A program made the translations under genes and the position numbers. From Dyella japonica DSM 16301 (GTDB taxonomy: Bacteria > Pseudomonadota > Gammaproteobacteria > Xanthomonadales > Rhodanobacteraceae): a stretch of 64,000 nucleotides of DNA. The DNA lies in contig NZ_JPLA01000028.1 in the NCBI RefSeq assembly GCF_001010355.1, positions 6,740 to 70,739 of the forward strand. The letters are read 5' to 3'. Positions 8,284 to 16,354 of this stretch are shown piece by piece (position 1 is the first letter of the stretch; the number at the start of each line of letters is the position of its first letter). The notes beneath the pieces are model-generated. The model ran no database searches. It worked only from the letters and a program-made list of their open reading frames with translations, and was not told the origin of the DNA.

Positions 8284-8826
8284 ATGGCCCCTCGTCACCT
8301 CGTTGCCCCGCTGCTCGTTGCCGCTCTTGCCGTCGCACCGCTGGCCCAGGCCGCCACCGACGCCTCGCTGGTGGTGCCCAAACAGCTGATCGTCGATCCC
8401 AGCCTGCCCAAGGGCACCGCCCGCGCCAACGTGCTGGCCGCCCGCCGTTACGACACGTTCTGGAACAACGGTGACGAGGCACTGGCAAAGGCCGCGCTGT
8501 CGCCGCAGTTCGTCGATCGCACCCCGCCGCCGGGCCGCGTGCAGGGGCCGGACGGTCCGCTGCAGGCGTCCAAGGCATTCCGCCAGGCGGTGCCCGACCT
8601 GACTTGCGAGGTGGAACAGATGCTGGTGGTCGGCGACCGCGTGGTGTCGCATCTGCACTTCGCCGGCCACTTCACAGGCAAGTTCAACGGCATCCAGGGC
8701 AAGGGACAGGCGGTCGACTTCATCGCCACTGACATCTATCGCGTCGCCGAGGGCAAGATCGTCGAGAACTGGCACCTGGAAGACAATCTGACCTTGCTCA
8801 AGCAGCTGGGCGCGATCAAGGACTGA
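8284..8826 (+). CDS. Secreted SnoaL-like (NTF2-fold) protein
   Basis: 180 residues with a signal peptide ending at LAQA, then an NTF2-like/SnoaL ester-cyclase domain: NVLAARRYDTFWNNGDEALAKAALSPQFVDR, the PDLTCEVEQMLVVGDRVVSHLHFAGHFTG strands, and VDFIATDIYRVAEGKIVENWHLED. The EGKIxExW segment is typical of SnoaL polyketide-cyclase-like proteins. A real cyclase role is unproven; many such exported relatives have no known substrate. The gene stands alone between the hsp20 promoter region and a convergent GFA gene. Confidence 0.75.
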   Translation: MAPRHLVAPLLVAALAVAPLAQAATDASLVVPKQLIVDPSLPKGTARANVLAARRYDTFWNNGDEALAKAALSPQFVDRTPPPGRVQGPDGPLQASKAFRQAVPDLTCEVEQMLVVGDRVVSHLHFAGHFTGKFNGIQGKGQAVDFIATDIYRVAEGKIVENWHLEDNLTLLKQLGAIKD

Positions 8827-8847
8827 GTCGTGACGGCATGACCCGCG

Positions 8848-9252
8848 CTACGACGGATCGGTGTCGTAGCGCGTGATGTTTTCGGGCAATCGCACCCAGT
8901 GATGCCGCCGGCTTTCATAGACGGAATCTTCCGGCGGCGGAAACGAGGGATCCGCGAACGCGCCCACCGCAACCGAGACGTGGCCTTCCACGCCCTCTTC
9001 GGTGTGGAACACATTGCTCCCGCACACGGGACAGAAACGGAAGCGGAATTGCGAGCCATGGTCGCCGGTGCGCACGAACTCCGTGGCGTTGCCGGTGACG
9101 GTGTACGGCGCACGGAATCCCGCCAGCGCCGCGAACACGCTGCCGGTGCGCTGCTGGCAGGCCAGGCAGTGGCAGACTCCGACGCCCAGCAGGTCACCCT
9201 GCACTTCGATGCGCAACTGACCGCAAAAGCACGATGCCGTCTTGCTGGACAT
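8848..9252 (-). CDS. GFA/CENP-V zinc-binding family protein
   Basis: About 134 residues of the glutathione-dependent formaldehyde-activating (GFA) fold. Zinc ligands are visible as SCFCGQ, CHCLACQQRTGS and FCPVCGS; the tail VYESRRHHWVRLPENITRYD is also family-typical. Members may act on small glutathione adducts, but most have no assigned reaction. The ATG at 9252 is used because GGAGG lies about six bases upstream. A second, divergent member of the family lies at 43754. Confidence 0.85.
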   Translation of the reverse strand: MSSKTASCFCGQLRIEVQGDLLGVGVCHCLACQQRTGSVFAALAGFRAPYTVTGNATEFVRTGDHGSQFRFRFCPVCGSNVFHTEEGVEGHVSVAVGAFADPSFPPPEDSVYESRRHHWVRLPENITRYDTDPS

Positions 9253-9300
9253 GACCAGCCTCCGTTGCATGTTTAGCCGTCTATTCGCAGATCACCCAGC

Positions 9301-10149
9301 TTAACGTCGCGTGGCAAGCACGCCATCGAGCGCCAACTCGGCCCTGAAGCCGGCCTTCTCCAGCCGCCTGGCCACTTCGCGTGGGACATCCCGATCGCTG
9401 GTTAGCTTGTTGGGGCTGCCGGTGTAGTGGAACAGACGACCACCGCGCCGAAGCACGCGTGCGAGCTGATCGTAGAACACCTGCGAATACAGCTCGCCGG
9501 CAATGCCAAAGCGCGGCGGATCATGCAGCAAGGCGTCCACCGAGGCATCGGCGATCTGCACGATGGCCTGCGACACATCCGCATGCGCCAGCTCCAGCCG
9601 ACCACCGCTCGCCGCGGATTGCGGATCGGGCGACCACGGATTGATGGTGCGCAGCCACAACACATCCGGATTCTTTTCGAACGACTGGATGCGCGCCACG
9701 CCCGCATCCAGGCAACACGCCGCGAAATAGCCCAGGCCACCGCAGGTGTCGAGCACGACCTTGCCACGCGGATCCACCAGCGCCACCTTGCGGCGCGCGT
9801 CGTCGACCGGCGATTCCTTGGAGGTCGGCAGCATCTTGATGCCGTCGATCTCGAACGTGGGCGCACCCCACTCGGTAGGCACCAGCTTGATCAGCGAACC
9901 GGCATAGCGCGACACCGACGAAAACTCATCGCCGTCCCAGTAATAGATGGTGCGGTCCTTGACCTTCGCCGGATACGGATAGCTCTCGCCCTTCCATTGC
10001 CAGCTTTCCGCGTGCAGCGACGCGCTGCCGTTGGAGCGCCCCAGATCCATCGAACCCGCCCATTCACCGGCGCCGGCAGCGCGCGCAGCAGACAGCCCAT
10101 CGGCAACGGAGCGCGTGAGCAAGGGGCCGATATAGTGCGTCACGAGCAA
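9301..10149 (-). CDS. Class I SAM-dependent methyltransferase (COG2521-like)
   Basis: About 282 residues. The SAM-binding motif I is VVLDTCGGLGYFAA near residue 132, followed by SFEKNPD (motif II, acidic residue contacting ribose) and a motif IV-like DALLHDPPRFG. The overall layout resembles COG2521, predicted methyltransferases best known from archaea. The DPP motif is common to N-methyltransferases acting on nucleic-acid or polyamine-like substrates, but no substrate can be named. The start is a TTG with AGGAG four bases upstream; a GTG two codons further on is possible. Confidence 0.7.
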   Translation of the reverse strand: MLVTHYIGPLLTRSVADGLSAARAAGAGEWAGSMDLGRSNGSASLHAESWQWKGESYPYPAKVKDRTIYYWDGDEFSSVSRYAGSLIKLVPTEWGAPTFEIDGIKMLPTSKESPVDDARRKVALVDPRGKVVLDTCGGLGYFAACCLDAGVARIQSFEKNPDVLWLRTINPWSPDPQSAASGGRLELAHADVSQAIVQIADASVDALLHDPPRFGIAGELYSQVFYDQLARVLRRGGRLFHYTGSPNKLTSDRDVPREVARRLEKAGFRAELALDGVLATRR

Positions 10150-10308
10150 GCTACTCCTGGGGTAGACGCGTAGTTTATGGGCAATGCGAAGCCCAGGTCA
10201 CAGTCGCGACGCAGCGGCCGGTGGTTTGCCTCCGCCCTGACCTCGACTGCCTGCCCCTGCTCGGAGGCAGACAGTCAGCCGGGATGACCTGCTGAAGCCG
10301 AGCGGCGA

Positions 10309-10671
10309 TCAGAGACCGGCAGCGATATCGATCACGACACCGCTGGAGATCAGCGTCAGGTAGAACTGGCCGCCATCCGCGCGCACCCAGCGATAACCCG
10401 GATCCGGGCGGCGCAGGTGGTACCGCGGGTAATCGGTGACGTAGTACTCGCGCGCATAGTAGTGATCCGGCAAGCGGTCGCCCTTCTTGTACCAACCCTT
10501 GTGCTTGCCGTTGTCGTGGCGGCCCTCGTCCTTGGGATTGTGGCCGTGGCCATGGTCGTCGTCCCAATGCTTGTCGTTGCCATGCCCGTGATCATCCTGA
10601 TGCGAAGCAACCGCCAGCCCGCTGGCGCCAAGCAAGCCGGCTGCGATGAGAAAGGAGAGAGCACGCTTCAT
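10309..10671 (-). CDS. RcnB family protein, His/Asp-rich
   Basis: 120 residues with a signal peptide (MKRALSFLIAAGLLGASGLAVA) and then a His/Asp/Gly-rich segment (HQDDHGHGNDKHWDDDHGHG) that could bind nickel or cobalt. The C-terminal half has the RcnB signature GDRLPDHY, YYVTDYPRYHLRRPDPGYRWVRADGGQFYLTLISSGVVIDI. RcnB proteins are periplasmic and modulate Ni/Co homeostasis in E. coli; the role here is inferred. The frame extends upstream to 10866 but without a plausible start. Confidence 0.85.
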   Translation of the reverse strand: MKRALSFLIAAGLLGASGLAVASHQDDHGHGNDKHWDDDHGHGHNPKDEGRHDNGKHKGWYKKGDRLPDHYYAREYYVTDYPRYHLRRPDPGYRWVRADGGQFYLTLISSGVVIDIAAGL

Positions 10672-10868
10672 GTGGGTTCCGTAGCTGGGAGGAAGTGATG
10701 GATGGACTTCGCAAGGAGCGGCCCACCGGCAACTACTTGCGATGCGCGGACAACATCGCACAAAAATGCGCCGCTTGCGCAGGGCACCGATGAATAGCCA
10801 CGTGGCTTGGGGCTCCCATTCATCAAATGGACGGGTAGCGCGTCCTATACGGCGTCCACCGTCCACTT

Positions 10869-12419
10869 TTACGCAGCGAGACTGCCGACAAATTGCTTGA
10901 TGTTGGCCAGCACGGGTTGCTGATCACCCGCGTGGACCCAATGATCGGCGCCTTCCAGCTCGACGAACCGCGCCTTGGAGATTTGGCTGGCCAGGTGCCG
11001 TCCGGCGCCGACGCGGACAGCGCGGTCGTCGCGACGGTGGAGCACCAGGGTCGGCACGGCAATGCGATCCAACAGCTGCCGCACATCCATTTCGCGCAGC
11101 GCCGCGAGCACGCCCTTGATCGCTCCCGGGCTCGACGCCGCCCGCAGCAGACCGGCCCACCAGGCCCTCGCCTGGGGATCGCCAGCCAGGCTCGGCGCAA
11201 ACGTCTCGATCCCCGCAGGCCCGCCCCACCCGGCGATGAGCTGCTGCAGCCACAGGTCGTATTGAGCGGCCTGTAGCGCATGCACGTAGTCGTCGGTGGC
11301 GGTTCCCTTCGCCAATGAGGCGAACAGGATCAAGCCGGCGACGCGATGCGGATGGTCAACGGCAAACTGGATGCACGCCGGCCCGCCCTCCGATGCGCCG
11401 AACAGCACGACCCGGCGGCTGCCGACGGCGTCAAGCACGGTGCCGATGTCCTGCGCGGTCGCCTCGACGCTGGGATTGAAGCCGACGCGATCGGAAAGTC
11501 CGACGCCACGACGATCGAGCAGGATAAGCCGCCCCATCCCGGCGAGGGACGATAGAAACGCCCGGCAGCGGGGCTCCTCCCACACGCGTTCGACGTGCGA
11601 CACGAAACCAGGCAGCAGCAGGATATCCATGCGGCCTGTGCCGTAGGTCTGGAAAGCGAGATGCACGCCGTCGCCGCTGACGTAGCGCGTCGATGGCGGG
11701 TTATCGCCGATCAACGTTGTACCGCCATCTAGCAGCGCGCTGGTTTCCAATTCGGGAGCCACGTTGAGCTCGTCGTGAAGGCGCTGCCTGATCGCCTCGA
11801 AGTGCCGCTGGGCAGTGACCCGGTCTCCTGCCAGCAGAAGATTGCGGATGAGGTGCCGGCCGTACACTTCACTGAGTGGGTCGCACTCGACCAGACGGCC
11901 CGCGTGCGCCGCGGCGGCCGCGTAGTCGCCCGCGGCATGCTTGTCCTGCACCACCCGCTCGAGCGCCTGGATCAAGCGGCCGCGCAAGGCCTCGCGGCGA
12001 AAGAACGCCCATTCGTCGAACTGCGGGCAGTCGCCGGGCGTAAAGCCATCGAGGAAGTCGCCGGCATAAAGGCGGCACGCCCGCTCGAACTCGCCGTCAT
12101 CGCAGGCTTGCTCGAACAGCTGCGAATCCACCTGCAGCGCGATCGCGGCAGACCATCGCACGGTCGAGCGATCGATGGTGAGCGCCTGCTCGCCGAGCGT
12201 GAGCTGGAGGCGATGCAACAGACGCCTCAAGCGCGCCCGCACCACCTCTTCGCCGCCTTCGGGCCACAACATCGTGGCGATGACGTCGCGTCCGACGGGG
12301 CTCTTCACTTCGCCCAGGTACACCAGCAGGGCAAGCCCTTTGCGCAAGGCCAGCGGACAGGGCTGGTCATCGCGACGGAGCTGGGGAAATCCAAGCGTCT
12401 GCACGCTGAGCAGAGCCAT
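10869..12419 (-). CDS. BTAD (SARP-like) domain fused to alpha/beta hydrolase
   Basis: 516 residues. The N-terminal part (about 1-230) resembles the AfsR/SARP layout: a short winged-helix-like segment (LALRKGLALLVYLGEV, LRRLLHRLQLTLG) and a bacterial transcriptional activator domain (FLDGFTPGDCPQFDEWAFFRREALRGRL; LVECDPLSEVYGRHLIRNLLLAGDRVTAQRHFEAI). The C-terminal part (about 250-516) is an alpha/beta hydrolase with LLPGFVSHVE, LDRRGVGLSD, the nucleophile elbow FGASEGGP and the final His in GADHWVHAGD. This reads as a regulator with a built-in hydrolase-type ligand-sensing domain. It is divergent from an FAD monooxygenase, with 117 bases between start codons, so that gene is a probable target. 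Confidence 0.75.
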   Translation of the reverse strand: MALLSVQTLGFPQLRRDDQPCPLALRKGLALLVYLGEVKSPVGRDVIATMLWPEGGEEVVRARLRRLLHRLQLTLGEQALTIDRSTVRWSAAIALQVDSQLFEQACDDGEFERACRLYAGDFLDGFTPGDCPQFDEWAFFRREALRGRLIQALERVVQDKHAAGDYAAAAAHAGRLVECDPLSEVYGRHLIRNLLLAGDRVTAQRHFEAIRQRLHDELNVAPELETSALLDGGTTLIGDNPPSTRYVSGDGVHLAFQTYGTGRMDILLLPGFVSHVERVWEEPRCRAFLSSLAGMGRLILLDRRGVGLSDRVGFNPSVEATAQDIGTVLDAVGSRRVVLFGASEGGPACIQFAVDHPHRVAGLILFASLAKGTATDDYVHALQAAQYDLWLQQLIAGWGGPAGIETFAPSLAGDPQARAWWAGLLRAASSPGAIKGVLAALREMDVRQLLDRIAVPTLVLHRRDDRAVRVGAGRHLASQISKARFVELEGADHWVHAGDQQPVLANIKQFVGSLAA

Positions 12420-12536
12420 GACGAGGCGACCCTCAATGACGGCGCCCAGGGGACGCTCAGGGGACGGGGCAATCCTAGCATTGCGTGCACGCGATGGTGC
12501 TGGACGCATCGCGACCCATTGATCTGGAGGATGGCC

Positions 12537-13919
12537 ATGAAACTTCTGGGCGAGCATGCGATCGTGATCGGCGCCAGCATGGGCGGGCTGCTGGCCGCCC
12601 GCGCGCTGTCGGACTTCTATACCACCGTCACCGTGCTTGAGCGCGATGCCTTCCCTGCCGCAGACACGCCACGCAAGGGCGTGCCACAGGGTCGCCACGC
12701 GCACGGTCTGCTTGCGCGCGGCAGCGCGGTGATCGAAGCGTTCTTTCCGGAATACAACGCCGAAGTCGTCGCGCAGAGCGGCGGACTGATCGGCGATGTC
12801 GCCAACGACGTGATCTGGATCGGCCGCAACGTCCGGCTTGCCAACGGCAGCAGTGACCTGAGCGGCCTGCTGGCGAGCCGCCCCGTGCTCGAGGGTCATC
12901 TGCGCCGAAGGCTGCTGGGATTGCCGAACGTCCGCGCCGTGGAAAACTGCTCTGTGCGGGGTCTAGTCGCCGACGCCACCGGCAAGCACGTCACTGGTGT
13001 GCGTGCCTGTATCGAGGGCAAACCGGAAACGACGATCAACGCAGACTTGGTCGTAGATGCGTCTGGCCGCGGTTCATCCAGTGCGACGTGGCTTGCGCAG
13101 CTTGGCTACCGGCCTCCCGCCAATGAGAAGGTCCATGTCGGCATCTGCTATATGAGCCGAACCTATCGGCGTCGACCGGGCGATCTGGACGGCAAGCACG
13201 GCGTCGTCGTCGCCGGCAGTGCGCCAACCTGGCGCAACGGCATCATGCTCGCCCAGGAAAACGACCGTTGGATCGTCAGTACCGGCGGTTTTCTCGGCGA
13301 TGACGCGCCCGACAACGACGAGGGCTTTCTCGCCTTTCTGGCCACGCTGCCGACCATGGAGATTCACGACATCGTCGCTAGAGGCGAGCCGTTGGGTGAA
13401 TTCCATCGCTACCACTACGTCGACAGCCAGCGGCGGCGCTACGAGCAGCTCGCACGCTTCCCTGGCAACTACCTGGTGTTCGGCGATGCCCTTTGCAGCT
13501 TCAACCCCATCTACGGCCAGGGCATGACGGCCGCGGCGCAAGAAGCCTTGATGCTGCAAGCCTGCCTGCGCGCCGGCACCAAGGATCTCGCTCGCCGATT
13601 CTTCAAGGCGGCCGCGAAGATCGCGGATATTCCATGGCACATCGCGGTTGGCAGCGACCTGCGCCATCCGCAAGTCAAGGGCGCCCGCCCGCCGATGCTG
13701 CGCTTCATCAACTGGTACATCGACAAGCTTCATCTCGCCGCGATCGAGGACAGCACGCTGGCGTCCACGTTCCTGAAAGTCGTCAACCTCATGATGCCGC
13801 CGTCATCGCTGCTGCGACCGGCGATCGCCAGGCGGGTCTTTCTAGGCAACCTCATGCCCGCCATCTCGATCGCCTCGGCGGCGATCGAAACAGCAAAACA
13901 GGAAGAACCATCTTCATGA
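12537..13919 (+). CDS. FAD-dependent monooxygenase/halogenase-like oxidoreductase
   Basis: 460 residues. The dinucleotide-binding motif is VIGASMGGLLAARALSDF at the N-terminus, with the ribose-binding acid in VLERD; further blocks are VDASGRGSSSATWL and the late FAD motif YLVFGDALCSFNPIYGQGMTAAAQEA. It has the layout of PHBH-type flavin monooxygenases. The substrate is unknown; the linked BTAD-hydrolase regulator suggests an inducible catabolic or secondary-metabolite step. The ATG at 12537 is preferred to 12531 because GGAGG sits six bases before it. Confidence 0.8.
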   Translation: MKLLGEHAIVIGASMGGLLAARALSDFYTTVTVLERDAFPAADTPRKGVPQGRHAHGLLARGSAVIEAFFPEYNAEVVAQSGGLIGDVANDVIWIGRNVRLANGSSDLSGLLASRPVLEGHLRRRLLGLPNVRAVENCSVRGLVADATGKHVTGVRACIEGKPETTINADLVVDASGRGSSSATWLAQLGYRPPANEKVHVGICYMSRTYRRRPGDLDGKHGVVVAGSAPTWRNGIMLAQENDRWIVSTGGFLGDDAPDNDEGFLAFLATLPTMEIHDIVARGEPLGEFHRYHYVDSQRRRYEQLARFPGNYLVFGDALCSFNPIYGQGMTAAAQEALMLQACLRAGTKDLARRFFKAAAKIADIPWHIAVGSDLRHPQVKGARPPMLRFINWYIDKLHLAAIEDSTLASTFLKVVNLMMPPSSLLRPAIARRVFLGNLMPAISIASAAIETAKQEEPSS

Positions 13920-14162
13920 CCGGGCGTCGAGATCCGGACTTTTCGCTTCATTGAGCACTGGATGCCGCGTCGCGTCAGCAACGCGCCATCCAGCTCCATT
14001 CGCCCATTCCGTGCACACACATGACTGCCAAGCCCGCGGGCCGGCCAGCCGGGCGACTACGTTATCGAGCGTGCCTTCGTCGAGAAATAAGAGGTATCAG
14101 CACAGCATTTAGAAAGCCGGGCCGCGCGCACCATGTGCCGGCGCCGCCTGCGAGCATGCCAT
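13920..14162. other. Intergenic region without a recognised gene
   Basis: Between the monooxygenase stop and the membrane-protein leader. The open frame here has no ribosome site or recognisable family; I see no RNA gene. Confidence 0.5.
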
Positions 14163-14178
14163 CTTCATACTTCTTTAC
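14163..14178 (+). promoter_or_regulatory. 16-bp upstream motif, copy 1
   Basis: CTTCATACTTCTTTAC, matching the motif at 14995-15010 in 15 of 16 positions and lying 82 bases before the start codon at 14261 (79 bases in the other copy). Probable operator or activator site shared by both genes. Confidence 0.5.
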
Positions 14179-14260
14179 CGGCCCCACATATCCCAGCCAA
14201 ACGAACGGTCTAGCGTGGCGTCCCGCACATCCCGTGCGCCTGGACAAGGAATGGATCGCC

Positions 14261-14980
14261 ATGACTACCCGCGTCGAATCGTTGAAACTCTCCGCCCATC
14301 CACACGCGGCCACCGTCCCGAGCCTGGGCGATGGCCGCCTTGCCGGGCTCACCATCCTGGCCAGCGCCATCGTATCCACCGCCACGGTCGCGCTTGATCG
14401 AGGGGCGAGCGGCAAGACCACGCAGGATATCCTGCAAAGCATGGTGCAGATCCAGGCGTGGCATCAGAACGTGCACGTGGTGGCGATGGCATGCGTGTGC
14501 GGGCTGATGTACGGCTACACCGTGCTGTCCCAGCGGCTGGACCTGCGACGGGCCCCGGTACTGATCGGGTTGATCACCTATGCCATGGGCAGCGTGTTGA
14601 TGTTGGCGGCCACCCTGCTCGACGGCTTCATCAGCACGGGCATTGCGGCGGATTTCGTCAACGGCACGCCGGAGGCGGCACAAACGGCCCGCTGGATGAT
14701 CCACGTGGTCGAATCCATCGCCTTGACCGACATCGCTCGCGTCGCCTGGGTGCTGCAATCGGTGGCCGCGATCGCCTGGTCGGTGGCCTTGTTGCGCGAT
14801 GCGGGCTTGCGTCGCGTGGTCGGCGGTATCGGTCTGCTCGCGGGTGGACTGCCCGCGGCCATGGTGATCGCCGCCGGCGCACAGATGGACCTGAGCGTCG
14901 TGATCGGCACCCTATTGCTGCAGGCGGTCTGGAACCTTGCCGCCGGCGTGCTGATGCTGCGCGAACGCTCGCCCGCCTGA
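14261..14980 (+). CDS. Predicted inner-membrane protein
   Basis: 239 residues with about five hydrophobic segments (LAGLTILASAIVSTATVAL, VVAMACVCGLMYGYTVL, VLIGLITYAMGSVLMLAATL, VLQSVAAIAWSVALL, GIGLLAGGLPAAMVIAAGA, VVIGTLLLQAVWNLAAGVLML). No family is recognised. The ATG at 14261 follows AAGGA by about ten bases. It shares an upstream 16-bp motif with the Spy-like gene and two-component system that follow, so it may belong to the same envelope-stress regulon. Confidence 0.65.
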   Translation: MTTRVESLKLSAHPHAATVPSLGDGRLAGLTILASAIVSTATVALDRGASGKTTQDILQSMVQIQAWHQNVHVVAMACVCGLMYGYTVLSQRLDLRRAPVLIGLITYAMGSVLMLAATLLDGFISTGIAADFVNGTPEAAQTARWMIHVVESIALTDIARVAWVLQSVAAIAWSVALLRDAGLRRVVGGIGLLAGGLPAAMVIAAGAQMDLSVVIGTLLLQAVWNLAAGVLMLRERSPA

Positions 14981-14994
14981 CCAGCCCGCCGTCG

Positions 14995-15025
14995 CTTCAT
15001 ATTTCTTTACGTTGGCTTCGTAAAG
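14995..15025 (+). promoter_or_regulatory. 16-bp upstream motif, copy 2, with inverted repeat
   Basis: CTTCATATTTCTTTAC (14995-15010) runs into a perfect inverted repeat CTTTACG-N7-CGTAAAG (15005-15025). The paired CTTTAC/GTAAAG half-sites resemble the GTAAA units used by CpxR-type regulators. It lies upstream of the Spy-like gene and the response-regulator operon, so autoregulation is likely. Confidence 0.55.
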
Positions 15026-15089
15026 CGCTCATGCACGGGGCTCAAGCTGTGCGTGGGCGAAACAACCCATCCCCCACAGGAGGAAAACC

Positions 15090-15605
15090 ATGACCATCGA
15101 TCAATCCACCCAAAAGTCCCGCACGCTGCGCGCCGCGTTCCTCGGCTTCATCGGCGGCGCCGTGCTGGCGTCCGGCGTTGCCGTGCTGGCGGCTGACGGC
15201 GGAGTTGCAGCCATGCACCACATGGCCGGGCCGATGTCCCAGGCCGACATGGCTGCCCATGTCGAAAAAGTCTGCCAGCACTTGTACATCGAGCTCGATG
15301 CGACGGCCGCCCAGAAGGCCGCGCTGGATCCGATCTTCAAGCAGGCGGCGGCCGATCTGCTGCCGATGTTCCAGCAGCTGCACACGGGCCATGCGCAGGT
15401 GCTGAATCTGCTGGCGGCACCCACCATCGATCGCGCCGCCGTCGATCAGGCAAGTGCCGCACAAACCGCGGTGCACGACCAGATCGCCCAGCGCATGACC
15501 CGGCTGATGGAAGACAGCAGCACCGTCCTGACGCCGGATCAGCGGCAGAAGCTGGTCGCACACCTGACCCAGCACATGTCGATGACGGCGCCGGCGCATG
15601 GTTGA
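15090..15605 (+). CDS. Spy/CpxP-like periplasmic protein
   Basis: 171 residues. An N-terminal signal-anchor (LRAAFLGFIGGAVLASGVAVLAA) precedes a helical domain rich in Ala/Gln, with MAAHVEKVCQHLYIELDATAAQKAALDPIFKQA and the later VLTPDQRQKLVAHLTQHM, which matches the LTPxQ pattern of the LTXXQ/Spy/CpxP and CnrX-like families. Such proteins are periplasmic chaperone or sensor partners of envelope-stress two-component systems. A good ribosome site (AGGAGG) precedes the ATG. The response regulator begins 49 bases downstream, the CpxP-CpxR-CpxA order. Confidence 0.75.
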   Translation: MTIDQSTQKSRTLRAAFLGFIGGAVLASGVAVLAADGGVAAMHHMAGPMSQADMAAHVEKVCQHLYIELDATAAQKAALDPIFKQAAADLLPMFQQLHTGHAQVLNLLAAPTIDRAAVDQASAAQTAVHDQIAQRMTRLMEDSSTVLTPDQRQKLVAHLTQHMSMTAPAHG

Positions 15606-15654
15606 AAGCATGGCCCGATGGCTATGATGCAGCTGTCGCACTAGAGCGCAAGTC

Positions 15655-16347
15655 ATGAGCGAACGCATCCTGGTCGTAGAGGACGATCCGCGCCTGGCCG
15701 GCATGCTGGGCGAGTACCTGCGCAGCCAGGGGTATGCGGTGGAACAGGCGGCAACCGGGGCGCAAGCGCTGGAAAGGCTCAGCGCGCACGCCCTGGATGC
15801 CGCGATCCTGGATCTGATGTTGCCGGATATGGATGGGCTCGACGTCTGTCGCAAATTGCGCGAACGATCCGACCTGCCGGTGCTGATGCTCACCGCAAGA
15901 GGCGATGCGATCGACCGCATCGTTGGCCTCGAGCTCGGCGCCGACGACTATCTACCCAAGCCGTTCGAGCCACGCGAATTGCTCGCACGGCTGCGCGCCA
16001 TCCTGCGCCGTCGCGCAGCACCGGCCGCCGGGACGACGAAGACCCTGGTCTTCGGCCAGCTGGAGATCGACACCGACGCACACTCGGTAAAGCTCGCCGG
16101 CAGCGCGGCCGAGCTGACCTCCTACCAGTACGAACTGCTGCTCGCGCTGGCCCAGCATGCCGGGCGCGTGCTGTCGCGCGAGCTGTTGATGGACCTGGTG
16201 CGCGGCGAGCAGCTGGACACCTTCGATCGCTCCATCGACGTGCATATCTCGCGCATCCGCGCGGCCATCGAAGCCGATCCGAAATCGCCCAAGCGCATCA
16301 TCACCGTGCGCGGCGCCGGCTACCTGTTCGCCCGCAAACAGGATTGA
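15655..16347 (+). CDS. OmpR/CpxR-type response regulator
   Basis: 230 residues. The receiver domain has the acidic pair VVEDDP, the phosphoacceptor Asp53 in ILDLMLPDMDG, Thr80 and Lys102 in DDYLPKPF. The C-terminal winged helix spans about residues 130-228 (LTSYQYELLLALAQHAGRVLSRELLMDLV, RSIDVHISRIRAAIE, ITVRGAGYLF). It partners the histidine kinase eight bases downstream and probably controls the upstream Spy-like gene. Confidence 0.93.
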   Translation: MSERILVVEDDPRLAGMLGEYLRSQGYAVEQAATGAQALERLSAHALDAAILDLMLPDMDGLDVCRKLRERSDLPVLMLTARGDAIDRIVGLELGADDYLPKPFEPRELLARLRAILRRRAAPAAGTTKTLVFGQLEIDTDAHSVKLAGSAAELTSYQYELLLALAQHAGRVLSRELLMDLVRGEQLDTFDRSIDVHISRIRAAIEADPKSPKRIITVRGAGYLFARKQD

Positions 16348-16354
16348 GCCCGCC

